Both the position numbers and the translations under genes were made by a program. The notes below the pieces were generated by a model. It was not told where the DNA came from. It saw nothing but the letters and a program-made list of their open reading frames with translations, and did no database searches. Below are positions 1 to 13,362 of a DNA stretch of 64,000 nucleotides, one piece after another. The number at the start of each line of letters is the position of its first letter. Position 1 is the stretch's first letter. The DNA is from Peromyscus leucopus (Eukaryota; Chordata; Mammalia; Rodentia; Cricetidae): positions 1,001,800-1,065,799 of the forward strand of contig NC_051076.1 of the NCBI RefSeq assembly GCF_004664715.2, written 5' to 3'.

Positions 1-89
1 AAAACAATTAAAAATTGGTATAGTTAGGATTTTGACAAGTGTATCGTATCTCTGTATGGTTACAATGTTATTTTCTTTTTCAAAATATT

Positions 90-410
90 TTGATTTGCTC
101 TTTTTAAATTTTACACATGCATATAACATATTTTAATCCTTATCACCCCTTCACTATCTACCTACCTCCCGCTGCCCCTAGAGACTCCCCAAACACATCT
201 CCCTCCCAACTTCGTGTCCTCCTCTTCTTTTTTTTTTAAATTACTATCTCACAGACTCCAATTAACATTGGCCTAGATGCATGGGCGTGGCCATCCGCTC
301 AAGTATGGGCAACCTATCAGAAGCCACACCCACAAAGAAAAATGGCTGTCACTCAGAAGTTGTCAACTGCCAGTAGCACTTCAGCTAAAGGTGAGGCCCC
401 CTAAAACAGT
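90..410 (-). repeat. L1 3' UTR relic (old rodent Lx type)
   Basis: Minus-oriented rodent L1 3' UTR: a pyrimidine-rich tract (Lx-type purine tract on the other strand) and the conserved block around 285-400 (gcatgggcgtggccatccg ... agccacacccacaaag ... caactgccagtagcacttc). Divergent, no open frame. Assigned by recognition of the family's typical 3' UTR wording. Confidence 0.6.
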
Positions 411-3400
411 ATTTTTAAGATAATTGAGGTAATTTATTGAAAACATACATTTTTTTTTTATTTAAAATAAGCTCTCACTATGTACTACAGGTTGATTTGA
501 AATCATGATTCTGCCTCATCCACCAACATGCTCAACAGTAACTTGTTAATTATTACTCATCCTAACCAGAAATAAACTCTCCTCTGGGTCAAGCACAGGC
601 ATATGCAGCACTTTATAAACTCCGAGCCAGCCAACAGAGACAATTATTTCATTATTTCATTTCCATTTTTGTTTTGATCCCACAAAATTTATTTACAAAA
701 TATATATAAATCTTCTCTTTTGAGCTCATGGAATTTTCTTGATGAATAATTTAACCTCAAATGAATTATCAATGATAGGTTTCTCAAAACATCACAATTT
801 CTCTGCCAAAATGTATTTTATCACATAAGTGTAACTCTTTGACCTAGATAACTACCTAGTTGTCTGAGTTTGGGTAGGTGTTGATTTTCTTTTCTTCCAC
901 AATAACATTCTTTTATTACAGATAAGTGTGAAAGAGAATTTCAAGTGTACATGACGGAAAGTGTAGTTAGTTGGTAACCATAATGATTGTTCCTGGATGC
1001 TCCTACACCTAGAAGAGGAGACATTGTGGAATTTGCTGTTTATTGATCTTATGCAGTTGAAATCTAGCCCATATTTCTATATCTTGCTCTTCACTGATAC
1101 ATGTTTCCTACTTCTTATAAAGTGATAACAGTTGGATTTCTAATAATAAAGAGCTTGTCTTGAGTAACATTCATGATGCCCCTGTCTTCTGGTGCACGGT
1201 TTGATTGTTTCAATAGTATATACTGTTTCAGAGCATGTGAGTACCACAACTAATTCGATGAGAGAATCTATTGGCAGAAGTGTAGCGAATAGCCTAAATA
1301 AAATATGAATAAAAAACCTTATCACATAAAGTGAAGATAGTGAAGTGAGAAACAGGTATTTGGACGACAGGAAATTCTATGAGCTATTTCACCTTATGTA
1401 CAAGGGAGATGTCCATGTTACAAAAGGACCATCAATGTAGTGACTCTCCTGTGTAGTTAGATTACTTCTTAAAGAGATCAAGACAAGGAAGGAAAGCCCC
1501 AGCCACAGACAGTCTTGGAAAACAATGTTTGACTATCTGTAAGTCTTTATTAGGAAGGTTTTGATTCTCGGATCTTTTCACGCTTGGTGCTCAAAGACAA
1601 GTTTCATATTCAAGTCCTGCCCTGACAATGACAGGAGATTTCATTCCTGTATGCTGCGACTTCAGAGAAGAAAATTTGTGTCTATAGGAAAATCCAACGG
1701 TGAGCACAATTGTATAGTATAAAAATGACTACTAAAAATACAAGTGATTGTATTTAAGTGTGATTCAAGCATCTTCTCTCTAGATTCTCCTTATTAAGAC
1801 ATAGATTTCAAGGGTGAAGAGTGCAGCAGTTAGAAGGGAAGAACATTTCAGTGAAACAGGAACACACCCCGCACACACGCACACGCAGCCTGCTAGCCTC
1901 TCCCTTACTTCTTAGATGCCACTGCCTGGAGGAAAGATTCAGAAACAGCGCCAACTCAGGGGAGGGTGTAAAGACCTACAAAGTAGGTAATAATTAGAAA
2001 TGTGAAATTTTCCATGGATTTTTTAATATAACACTGTATATTTATAACACTATCTGGTGAATATGGACAGTGTTTTAAGGCATAGTAAAAATCTGAACGA
2101 ATTAACAAGTGCTCATTATGCTCTCATAGAAAAAACAAAATGAGTGAACTGATTTTTAACTCACTCAGCATTTAGAATCACTATGAAAATGTACCAAATT
2201 GAAAAATCCCTTAGTCTAATATTAATACCTGTACTAAATATAATCTGTCAATTATTCAAGTGAGGGCTAAATTAGATACAGGCATTTTGCATCTATACTG
2301 GCAAACTTTCAGTGTTTAAATTGATAGTTAATTATAAAACACCAAGAATTATATATGTAAACATTATGGAAATAATATATTTGTTATTCCTTTAAATTTT
2401 TTATAGATTCAAAGAAATTATGTGGATTTATTTTTACTTTATCATTAAGATTAATTTAAACAAATTAAAAGGCTTATAAAAATCTATCTACCATCTATTG
2501 ATCTATTTGAATATATGCTAAAATGATTCTTTTTCTGCAGCCAGGTCTGGCCTTTAATTCTCTCCCCTCAGTCCCTGAAATGCTGGTATTTCAGGGATTA
2601 AGTGCCTCTCGATATACACAGTCAAAAAAGATACTTCTATTCCCTCTTTTGTATTTCAATGAAATAGATTACTCATATTAATTAATGCCAAATACAATGT
2701 AATATCCAGTTCTAGTTAAACTCATTTGGAAGATGAATACTGCTGACTATCCACGGCTTAGTAGGTTTTTACACAAAAATATCATAGAGTCACAGGATGG
2801 GGAAAGTCTTATGTACATTTTAAAATCAACACACTTAACATAATATTAAAGCACAGTTACAAAGATAAACAATTCAATCTTTTCTTTTAAAAGTCACTGA
2901 TTGTGTTTAGTGAAACCACAGTGGACATGCGCCTTCTCCAGTATGTGCTTTTTGAGAGCCGTTCTTTCGGTGAGTTATGTCTTGGTTGTCAGTATGAAAG
3001 AACTGGGGGGTAACTCACTGAATATGAGAAGTAAGACATCACAGCAGCCATAAAACAATACTTAGTATGCATATTTTCTTAATTCCCAGTAAAAGGAAAG
3101 GAAAATGATGAAATTGAAAAAACTTAAATAACAGCATGATTTGATCAGAATGGAAAAAGAAAAACTGCCAGTGTTCCAGGGTCTAAAAAAATCAGAACTA
3201 TTAAAAGCAATATTGACCTTTTAAGTAGAAATTTGAATAAATGTCATTTTCACCAAGGAAATCTGTTTAATTTGTTTCAAAGTACAGTCAAGTAAAAGTT
3301 CAGTTTCATGATAGTTATTTATGCTCAGGATTGGTGCCATCATCGAGGATACTAATATCACCAAAGATACTATGTGTCTTACATGGGTACATACAGAAAG

Positions 3401-3878
3401 CTCCGTGCATTTCTGAAGTCACCACTCCTCTCACTCTGGAAGTGAGACAAGGGGGAACTGTCCTCAGGTTGTAATGACACAGGGACTTTCGAGGTTAGAA
3501 GGCCCAATACGCAATTTTCTGTGAACAAACCCAGGAAGTTTCATGGCTACTTCTGTCTGGAGTTTTCCCCGCCCGGGTATCATCACTTCGTCCTGGAGCA
3601 GAGTGATTTTGTAGACCCTGTTGTGCACATAGTGGAGACCGGATGCTGAGAATGAGGCTGAGGAGTGACTGGAGAGCAGCGAGACAGCGGTCTGAGTGCT
3701 CTGCAACAGTGAGGTTCTACTTAGAAAGCGTCCTAGGATGGGCTTAAAGATTATGGGGGGAAAGAGCAACTGGCAGTGATGAAACTTTGTGGTACAGCTC
3801 AGAAGATGAGAGGAATTTGGTAAAGCGGCTAAGAGTCTTCTCAACAAGGAAAGCTGAAGATCACATGCTAAGAATTAC
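411..3878. other. Mctp1 intron sequence, no gene recognised
   Basis: AT-rich non-coding sequence lying downstream of the 39-bp exon in the gene's direction. Frames are short and stop-rich. The 127-residue minus-strand frame at 3464-3847 has no recognisable domain and no splice signals that fit MCTP1. I looked here for the next MCTP1 exon (start of the second C2 domain) and did not find it. Confidence 0.6.
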
Positions 3879-3917
3879 CTTACTGGATCTTTTCCAACTC
3901 TTCCTCATTAGCATTGT
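3879..3917 (-). CDS. Mctp1: Mctp1 internal exon, 39 bp (linker after first C2 domain)
   Basis: Seen: on the minus strand the acceptor context tttcatttacag (3918-3929) precedes exactly 13 codons encoding TMLMRKSWKRSSK, followed by a donor gtaatt (3873-3878). This peptide directly follows the RDV end of the exon at 14719-14830 in the MCTP1 protein as I know it. The two exons are in phase (codon boundary to codon boundary), same strand and correct order, separated by a 10.8-kb intron. The exon adds a short basic linker between the first and second C2 domains and, being a multiple of three, could be skipped without frameshift. Too short to appear as a long open frame; found by reading the minus strand for the expected continuation. 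Confidence 0.95.
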
Positions 3918-4033
3918 CTGTAAATGAAATAAAGCACTTCATTATCTTTCACCCAGTACAGAGCAGGACAGCCATTGTTTTTTAGGGGATATGTAACACT
4001 TATTAGTCCTTTAAATAGCAAAATGTTTCCAGC

Positions 4034-4035
<2 letters not shown>

Positions 4036-4103
<68 letters not shown>

Positions 4104-4104
4104 A
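4036..4104. repeat. Compound (AAC)n-(AC)n microsatellite
   Basis: About nine copies of aac followed by about 20 copies of ac, lightly interrupted. It lies 119-187 bases upstream of the acceptor of the 39-bp Mctp1 exon on the transcribed (minus) strand, where it reads (UG)n then (UUG)n. The two open frames across it are simple-repeat artefacts. Confidence 0.95.
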
Positions 4105-4117
4105 CATATGCAGGGTG

Positions 4118-4180
4118 GGGGAAGGTGGGGGGAGGGGAGAGAGAGGGAGGGAGGGAGAGAGGGAGGAAGACAGGGAGAGA
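4118..4180. repeat. (GGGA)n / GA-rich simple repeat
   Basis: Purine-only tract of gggag and gaga units directly after the AC tract, forming a compound microsatellite with it. Confidence 0.9.
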
Positions 4181-4978
4181 GATAACCTTTAACTTTCACG
4201 ATGCCTTTTTCTGCTGAGAGATCACTTGCATTATTCTTTGTATGAAGAGGTAAGACAGTGTATTTTAAATATAGAATTGGGATTAGTTAATTCTAAATTA
4301 AAAATACAAATTGAGTTTCATGATTTATAATTGTCCCTTTTGGAGGTGAGAGTTGAGGGTCACTTGACTTAATTAGATATATAGCATTTTTTCTTCAACC
4401 TACATCTAAAGCATGTTGCTTTGGCCACATTGTAGAAACATTTCTACATTTAGTTATTTTTTTAACTGCATCATTGTCTACAATGTTTCCAACTCAGAAA
4501 AGGCTGCTTATTTTTTTTTAACTAAAATGTTTCCTTTATGATATTCTGTTTATGTCACAGTGAGAGGTTGGCTTGGCTACATGTTTTAATTAAGTTTCTG
4601 GAGATTTGGTATCAGTGCTTAAGGTTACTGGTCTTTTGTATTTGCATAAGTAAAACATAAAGCTCCCCCTAAATTTAAATAATTCTCCTATTTACTATTA
4701 AACATTTCCCTTAAGCATCTAGATGTAAACCTTCCTCTTTGCCATACCATGTCCTATGGTTGCCTTTAAGGCAGGTGAAGAGGAAAGTGGAGAGTGTTTG
4801 GAGGGAAGACTGTGGCTTCTAGAAAGCTTGCCATAGCTGTGTTGGGGAACTAGATCAATGTCAAGAGCTCCATCTCTTTTATCAGAACTCACTATGAAGA
4901 AGATCCATTCTAGAAAGCACTCATGCCTCATGAAAATACAGGACAGAAAGAACTTTCACATAAAACTACGCCATTCTT

Positions 4979-5153
4979 GCCGGGCGGTGGTGGCGCATGC
5001 CTTTAATCCTAGCACTTGGGAGGCAGAGGCAGGTGGATCTCTGTGAGTTCGAGGCCAGCCTGGCTACCAAGTGAGTTCCAGGAAAGGCGCAAAGCTACAT
5101 AGAGAAACCCTGTCTCGAAAAACCAAACCAAAAAAAAAAAAAAAAAAAAAAAG
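4979..5153 (+). mobile_element. B1 SINE, cricetid type, with poly(A) and 14-bp TSD
   Basis: Starts gccgggcggtggtggcgcat, carries the Pol III box-B-like ggttcgaggcc block in B1 form (gagttcgaggccagcctgg) and the cricetid 3' half gagttccaggaaaggcgcaaagctac in parts, and ends in a poly(A) of about 24. The target-site duplication actacgccattctt is perfect at 4965-4978 and 5154-5167. The long A-tail and perfect TSD indicate a young insertion, in antisense orientation to Mctp1. Confidence 0.95.
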
Positions 5154-5167
5154 ACTACGCCATTCTT

Positions 5168-8100
5168 TGACCTAAAAGGGGAGAATGGAATAACGGAGCA
5201 ACTTCAGAGTAGGAAATAGGAGAATGGTAACATTCCCAAAGACAGTACTACATTACTTTTGTTTTCTCTATTGACCCAAACATGAAAGAGTAACAGATTT
5301 TCAAATGTTATAAAAATCCACCCCCCTGGTTTTCAAGCAGAACCAGGAAACAGCAAAGCATTGTTATCAAATACTACAAAAAATAGTTTATATTTTCTAA
5401 CTACTAAGGTCCAATTCATTTTGAAGCAACACATCCAACCACTAGTTTGGAGACACAGACAGGGTGCACACCTAATAGACGATTGATGTTAGGTGAGTGA
5501 TTGCCATTACAACCTGATCATCATCAACAATAATAACATGATCACCTCCTCCATATCACCAAAGGTCATGTGCAACCAGATTCTTCAGTGGTTAGCCATA
5601 TCCATAAGAGCTCCCCAATCAAGAGTCCAACAATAAATGTTTGACTTTGTCTCAATGCATTTGATCATGGCAGTTTCTAGAGACAGCATTTTGAGTCAAA
5701 ACAACTAAAGAAGTAAAGATTAAAATACTTTAACTAGTGGTCATTTATCAACATCATTAAGCATCTAAGGATCCTATAAGATTGATTCCATAAGAAGTAT
5801 TAGGCTATGAAAGCAGGGTGAAACGATGAGGAAGGGTGGACTGTCGTGGCAACACTTGACAACATTTAGGGACACGTGCTTCTGAGAGAGGAAAGGAAGC
5901 AGTGTACGTGATTAACTTCTGACACAGAAAACAAAACAAAATATAGCTCTGGCTTTTTCATGTCTCTCAAATTTTGGTTGTATTTTTCAAACTGGGAATC
6001 GGATATAAGGAAACAGCCATAATTTGGCAGCTTCAGGGCCAGTTCCTTCTCTTGAGTCAGTGTCAAAAGTTCTGCTGTGGATCAAGTGACTGTCAAAATG
6101 GTCTCAAATTTCATAACAAAAATTCTGCCTTGTTAGCCAAAAACTGCTAGCTTATCAATTGGCTAAACGCCCCCACAAAAGTTCTTTTTCCTTTTTTAGG
6201 TACTTGGGTTAAAGAAGGCTCAATTATAGCAATTCAGTAGAAAAGTTTTAAAAATTCAATAGATAATTAATATTGCTATCTTTACTAACTATGAGATCTA
6301 TTAAAGAAGAAAGGTTATTTGGGGAATGTTAAAGATAAAAGACAAAATAAATTCTGGAAATATAAGATTTAAATTTTGCTCCATGATTGTGAGTTTGGCA
6401 GAGAAACATATGATTTAGATTTTCAAGGAGTCGGTGTCTGTTACTACTGTACATTAGGTTCTTCATTAGCAACTCAGTCTCCCTTGAAGTCAAAATAAGG
6501 AGTAAGTGACATAAAAATATGGCCAATGATAGGTTTGTAAAAGCAACTACTTTAAAAAGATTTAAAATCTCATTTTAACTTCCTTTTGTTATGATTTTTA
6601 GTATATTATTTGCTAATATGCATACAAAAAACATACAGAACAGATAGTATACACATAAAACATATACATTCAACACTTCATAAGGAGCTATGTCTTTAAA
6701 CATTGTATAAAAGTTATGACATCAAAGTTAAACTAAGGTATAAAAATTGTTTGTTTAACTCATCAAAGGCCACCTAGTATCAATTAATATGTTTCTAGGG
6801 ATTTTCTAATTTTCAACCTAAGCCAAACAATGCGTAAGTCTACGTTATCTAAGAGAGTGTGTAACACAAATTAACTCACTTTTATGTCACAAAGTCTCCA
6901 ATGAAGAAAGCTGTGGATTGAACTCTGCTAGAAAAAGAGCCAGAAAGAACTCAAACACACTGTCAAACGAAAATACCACATATAGGACACACATGTATGT
7001 ATGACATATGTTTTTAGGTTCAAAACAGGACATGCAGTCAATGATAGGTGTGCCATGCAGCCAGCTGCATGCTGCCCATGAAGGCTTTGGCTTTTTGTAC
7101 ACATAATGCTGGGGACTCAAAAATAGATGTACACATACCTGTTCACATCTGGAAATTTTAAAAATACACTCAGTCATGTACTCAGTGCAGATTTTTATAT
7201 TGGCAATGATGAAATACACTTGCTTGTGGTCTTTCCACACATCTTAAATGGATGTAATTATATGTTATGTGTTGTCAAAGTTTTACTACGTGGGTTGATG
7301 GTTACTCAACTTATTCTTTGGTTTGACTGATTTCCAGAAGTGGCAATTCACACAAGAAGGAATCATGTTAGCTGCATTATTCACAGAGTGCACTGTCAGC
7401 ATTTAATGGTGTGTACTGAACTCAGAAAACAGCTGGTTTAGAAGTCTTAGGGCTCGATGATACTAAGTCCCCTGCATTTCCAGTTCTTCCTTACTGTACA
7501 TTTTCTATTTCCTACTTGATTGTTAGGACATATTTGTTAAGGCTTTTGAAACACATCTCATCCTTTGTTTTAGTACATGTAAAATATTTAGCAAAGCTTT
7601 ATAACCATAGAGATAAAAAAAAGTCTGGTTGTTGAACTAAAGTCTTTGTCCCAAAAGCTTAAAATAAATTATTTCTGAGCTATTAAGTGCAGAGAACAGA
7701 AACCTTCTTCTTGTGTTGTTGGTGTGTGGAGGAGAACAATCATCCTCCATTCACCTGCTACACACATCATCCACTGTGACAAAGACTGAAGTGTCCACCA
7801 CTGGTAGTTATAGGATTTGAGTTTGACTTTCTTCCTGAGTGAGAGCCCTTCCTGTGTAATTTGGATAAGTTCAGCATGCCAATTTCACTGAAGTAGTGTG
7901 TTCTATATTCAAAGTATAGGAAAGAAATTGAAATTGAAAATATATTAGATCTCTGATTGTTCTTAAACAAGAAATGTCAAATGTGTCCCAGAATACACTT
8001 TGTTAATACAAGAAGAACAATACAGTTAAGCATTAAAACACTAAATTTAAGAATTTACCAAAGAAAGTTAGATCATTATCTAATCATGACATAATGAATT

Positions 8101-9038
8101 TGTAGCAACCACAATAATTTGACTATTAAAGTTAGAATAAAAATAACATGAAAATACCTCCCCCTGTTCTTTGAAGCATCCCTTCAAATTATCACAGACA
8201 CATCTCTAAGACATTAAACAACCACTAGGTATAGGATCCTAGACTAGATTTTAAGAGATGCCATTACAAAAACATTTTACTTACAGATGTGCTGTTATAT
8301 ATAATACATATGCAATAATGTGCCTTTACATACACCACTTCTCAGGAGGAACGCATATAAGATGGAGGTGAGGTGAAATTTTGGCCAAACAGATGACACA
8401 ATGACACATTGGACTTGAGAAGTAAACAAGGAGTTTATGTGACTAGATGCTACAAGTGAAAAAACATATGCTGCTTTTTGCAAAGCTGTTGAGAGTTTCC
8501 TTATTGTCAAAATAGCTACTTCAACAGTTAAAAAGATAAACGACTTAAAGAACTTTGGTAGATAGGCAATAATATTTTTTAAATTCATATACAAACTACA
8601 CATATTTATAAACTCTGGGATATTTATACAACATGTACACATTGTTGTTCAAATCAGCATATCTATCTCTACAAGCATTTATCATTTGGTAGAAATATTT
8701 AAAATCCTTTCTTAGCCCTCTAAAATAGGCAGTACATTATTGGTTGCTAAAGTCACCCCCACTGTGCCCCAGGACATCAGAGGCACTTGGATCAAACTGT
8801 CACTTTCTCATTGGCTAATCTTTCCCATCCTTCTCTCCCACAAACTGGTCCCAGTCTCGTTGGAATCGCCGTTCTGCTCTCCAGTTCTATGAAACAAACT
8901 TTGTTGCTTCTAAACATGAGTGGGATTAGTATGTGTTCCTTATCTTCATTATTGTCCAGTTCCATCTACATTACTGGAAAAGACTGGACTTCATCCTCTT
9001 TGGAGTTGACTACTAACTATTCCACTGTGATTTTTTAA
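5168..9038. other. Mctp1 intron sequence, no gene recognised
   Basis: AT-rich single-copy-looking sequence. Frames at 5866-6066, 6887-7240, 8295-8642 and 8787-9038 are of chance length, lack recognisable domains and have no supporting splice or start context. No repeat family recognised with confidence. Confidence 0.6.
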
Positions 9039-9057
9039 AAAATAGATGCTTACTTAT

Positions 9058-10235
9058 TTGTAATAGCCAGAACCTGGAAACAACCTAGATGCTCTTCAAC
9101 CAAAGAATGGATAAAGAAAATATGGTACATTTACACAATGGAGTCTTACTTAGCTGTAAACAACAATGACCTCATGAAATTTGCAGGCTAATGGATGGAA
9201 CTAGAAAAAAATCATTGAGTGAGGTAACCCAGTCCCAGAAAGACAAACACGTTATATACTGACTCACAAGTGGATATTAGGAGTCAAGTACAGGATAACT
9301 AACCTACAATTCACAGCCTCAGAGAGGCTAGATAATAAGGAGGGCCCAAAGAGGGATGCATCGATTTCCCTGGGAAGGAGAAATAGAAGAGATCTCCTGG
9401 GTAAATGGGGTGGGCGGATGGGGAGATGGGAACTTGAGGGAGCAGGTTGGACAGGCTAAATGTGGGAGGCAGGTTGGGGGCAGGATGGAGGGGAGAGTAA
9501 AGAAAGACATCTTGATAGAGTGGGGCATTTCAGGGTTAGGGAGAAACCTGGTGCCAAGGAAATTCCCAGGAATCCATAAGATGACCCCAGCTAAGACTCC
9601 TAGCAATAGTGGAGAGGGTGTCTGAACTGGGTATCTGTAATCAGATTGGTGACTACCGTAATTGTCATCAGAGAGCCTTTATTCAGTAACTGAAGGAAGC
9701 AGATGCAGAGATCCACAGCCAAGCACTTGGCCAAGCTCTGGGAGTCCACCTGAAGAAAGGGAGGAGGGATTGTACAAGCCACAGGGGTCGAGGTCATGAC
9801 AGGGGAACCCACAGAAACAGCTGATCTGAGCTCCTGGGAGCTCAAGGGCTCTGGACCAACAGTTAGGGAGCCTCCAGTGGGACTGACCTAGGCCCTCTGC
9901 ATGTTTGTGACAGTTGTGTAGCTTGGTGTGTTTGTAAGGCTCCTAGCAGTGAGATCAGGACCTGGCATTTAGCTGGCTTTGGGAACCTGTTCCCCGTGCT
10001 GGATTACCTCACTTAGCCTTAATGCAGGGGGAGGAGCTTGGTCCTACCTCAACTTGATGTGCCATGCTTTATTGACTCCCATGGGAGGCCTGCCCCTTTC
10101 TGAATGGAAAATGAGGAGTAGTAGAAGGGAAGGGGGGTAGATGGGAGTCAGGGGATGGAAGAGGAGGAGAAGAGGGAGGGGAAAGTGGTCAGTATGTAAA
10201 ATAAATGAAAAATGTTAATTAAAATAAAAATTTAG
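9058..10235 (+). mobile_element. 5'-truncated L1 (ORF2 end plus 3' UTR)
   Basis: Begins in the C-terminal ORF2 region (gtaatagccagaacctgg, ggataaagaaaatatggtac, gagtgaggtaacccagtccc) and runs through the purine-rich L1 3' UTR to an A-rich end near 10235. Flanked by an imperfect 19-bp TSD: 9039-9057 and 10236-10254 match at 17 of 19 positions. The frames at 9328-9845 are 3' UTR artefacts. Confidence 0.9.
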
Positions 10236-10254
10236 AAAATAGATGGTTACTCAT

Positions 10255-11540
10255 GGTTTTGTTCAGAAATTTAAAACTTAGAAAGTACTGTTGGTAAATA
10301 TAACTGGATATACAGAGCTTGCAAAGGCATCAGTAGAACAATTCTTTGGGCCAAATAAAAAACAAAATCTCAGAAATATTATATATTTATAGGCATACAC
10401 TTAGAAACTCACATTTCCACATAATAAAGGCTTTTAGAATACCTGGAACACCAGACCCCAGCAGACTTTCCTCTTCTCTCTATTTTAGCTTTTGTCCACC
10501 CCTATCTTGCTCCCCCACTTCCAAGCACATGCCTGACTGTTCATCACAACCATGAGGACAGCAAGGCTAGCCTGGGCTCACTCCTCTCTCCCTCCTGGGT
10601 GCCCCAGCCAGAGGTTGATCTTGGTGCTGCTCTGCAGCCCTGGCTTAGTTCTGCCTGAGACATTTGTTTCTCTGAAAAGAAGAGGCACCAGGGGAATTAG
10701 TAACAGGATGGAAGAATGCACCATTTCCCAAGTGGGCAGCAGAATAATCCAGCACAAACAAAGACTCTGAAAGCAGAAGGCATGGAGTAAAGCAGTGAAT
10801 GAAGGCATCAAAGAAATTCCTCAAACACAAATAGTCAAAGTAATTTGAGTTATGGAAAGAGCATAATAGTTTTAGGAGAAAATCTCCATGTCAAAGGTGA
10901 ATGTGGCTAGAGATAAACAATGAAGAGGGAGGAAACAAAGATAAATTAAATGGGATTTTGATGAATAACTTTTCTATTACTCATTGATTTCCTTCATGTT
11001 CATGTGTCACTGATGGTCAGCTCTTAGTTGCTATAATTTTTTCTAACTAGAAATACATGATGTCTGTGATGTAAGTTTGGGCAGTCACCAAGGCAGGGTA
11101 GGGTTTTTCAAGGACCATTGAAAATAAATAATGTGAGAAGAATCTTTGTCAATGCTCACATTTGATTTTGTCAGAGTAACTCAGTAACTTCTTTGTTGAT
11201 ATTTTGGTAATTCAATCTCTTGAACCCTCAGGTTGATGCTAAGATATTTAAAATGGTTCTTTTGAAGGACAAATTCTCCTAATTATCTATCACCCAAATG
11301 ACCAGAACAACAGCCACACCCTCTAAATCTCTAGTAATACTTCACATGTCTGGGGATACATGGGACTCTGCACACTAGTTATCTTCATTTATGAAGTGCT
11401 GCCCTGAATTAAAATAGCAAAGAACCAACACGGGCATATTCTATCACCAAATTTCCTTAACTTGTTTTTAACCTCTTACAGGCAAACCTGCCAATCCCCT
11501 CCTAGGGCTCTATTTAGAACCTTATCTTCCTTCACTTAGG
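10255..11540. other. Mctp1 intron sequence, no gene recognised
   Basis: Non-coding; frames at 10346-10830 overlap on both strands and show no domain. Nothing further identified. Confidence 0.55.
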
Positions 11541-11544
11541 CTTT

Positions 11545-12080
11545 GTGCAATGGCTTCCTAATCAGTCTCCACACCTCCATCTTCCTCCCTTAATGCATTT
11601 TCTATAATGTATGAACAGAGACAAGATTTTTTTACAGGCAAATGCAATCAGGTCATTTCCCTTTTGCAGACCTTGCCATAATTTTTCATTGCTATTTGGA
11701 TAAAGGTCACAAATCTTCCCATGGACAACAGACCCTTCACAGTCTAGGCACCTCTCTCCTACTCTGGACCGGGAGCATGGCTGCCACACTCTTTCCTTCT
11801 GTCTCCGGTAAGCTCCACTGTCTCTTTGGTTCTTGAGATGTAGTGTGCTTCTCTAGCCACAGTGTCTTTGTATGTGCTCCTTCCTCCACCTCAAGCACTT
11901 CTCTTCTTGAGTTTTGTTTCTTTTTAATTCCTATAGATATTTCCTACCTCAGTCTCCACATGACTTCCTTAGAGAATCCTAGGCCCACACTGATCAGAAC
12001 AAATTTCCTGTTTTTGTTTTTCAGAAATGTGCCTTTCTTTCATAACACTAGCTGTCACCTTTTTTCTCTTAGTAAATCGC
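11545..12080 (+). repeat. L2-like (ancient LINE) relic
   Basis: The order of short motifs resembles the 3' portion of mammalian L2: gcaatggcttcc, a stretch like the L2 aataaa-gtc-caaa block (gctatttggataaaggtcac), ctaggcacctctctcctactc, catggctgccacactctttcc, and tgctccttcctccacctcaagcac in parts. Strongly diverged, as expected for an old element. Assignment by recognition only. Confidence 0.5.
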
Positions 12081-12344
12081 TAAACACAAGTTCTAATGTG
12101 TCCTAAAGGCCAGCATAGGAGCTGCCTTTCAGTAGGTTTCTGGTGGTCGTCTGAATTACTTAAATAAAGTATAAAATGAACATTTAGAATATACTCCCAA
12201 TTATGAACTAGGCATCTAAAATTTATTTCCTGGTTTGTGTTACTGGTGACTTTTAACTGATGATCTTTCTCTATAAATGACGGTATTCCTTGAGCAAGCT
12301 TTTCCTCAGCTGTCCCTCTGTATGCACACATGAGTACTCACTCA

Positions 12345-13150
12345 GCTATGCCATGTTCTCACAGCAGGGCTATGTGTACTCATTCACACCACGTTCTCAC
12401 AGCAGGGCTATGTGTACTCATTCACACCATGTTCTCACAGCAGGGCTATGTGTACTCATTCACACCACGTTCTCACAGCAGGGCTATGTGTACTCATTCA
12501 CACCACGTCTCACAGCAGGCTATGTGTACTCATTCACACCATGTTCTCACAGCAGGGCTATGTGTACTCATTTACACCATGTTTCACAGCAGGCTATGTG
12601 TACTCATTCACACATGTTCTCACAGCAGGGCTATGTGTACTCATTCACACCACGTTCTCACAGCAGGGCTATATGTACTCATTCACACCATGTTCTCACA
12701 GCAGGGCTATGTGTACTCATTCACACCATGTTCTCACAGCAGGGCTATGTGTACTCATTCACACCACGTTCTCACAGCAGGGCTATGTGTACTCATTCAC
12801 ACCATGTTCTCACAGCAGGGCTATGTGTACTCATTCACACCATGTTCTCACAGCAGGGCTATGTGTACTCATTCACACCACATTCTCACAGCAGGGCTAT
12901 ATGTACTCATTCATACCACATTCTCACAGCAGGGATATGTGTACTCATTCACACCACGTTCTCACAGCAGCAATGTGTATACTCATTCACACCATGTTCT
13001 CACAGCAGGGCTATGTGTACTCATTCACACCACGTTCTCACAGCAGGGATATGTGTAGTCAGCCACACTAGGCCATGTTCTTCCTCAGCAGCCTCCATTG
13101 GCACACATGTATATTCAGTCACACCATGCCATGTTCTCACAGCAGGTGCT
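12345..13150. repeat. 38-bp minisatellite, about 20 copies
   Basis: Tandem array of a 38-bp unit built around ttctcacagcagggctatg and tgtactcattcacaccac. Spacing of agcaggg is 38 bases (for example 12361 and 12399), with a few units short by one to four bases near 12505-12615 and decayed units after 13055. The unit has no stop codon in any forward frame and 38 is not a multiple of three, so all three forward frames stay open (12290-13156, 12330-13058, 12412-13071) and each encodes the same 38-residue cycle. That explains the apparent 288-residue frame; it is not evidence for a protein. Confidence 0.97.
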
Positions 13151-13362
13151 ATATAGCAAGATTTGTTAAAAGTGGATTTCCCCATTAAATGAAGTTTTAA
13201 AATAAAACATATGACCTTATATGCCTATTGTTTATTTTTTATGGATAGAAAGAAATTCTTCCTAAAGGGGTGAGTTTTCTTTGGTGAGTTTTAAAAATCT
13301 TCAAATTTAGCCACAATCTTGATTAAAATGTCAACAATATTTTTTAATAGATAATATATAAC

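Noticed and set aside
3464..3847. A 127-residue minus-strand frame beside the 39-bp Mctp1 exon
   Set aside because: No C2-domain similarity to the expected next MCTP1 segment, no fitting splice sites, no recognised domain.
12290..13156. A 288-residue open frame, apparently a repetitive protein gene
   Set aside because: It is the 38-bp minisatellite read in one of three equally open frames; no start context, domain or splice support.
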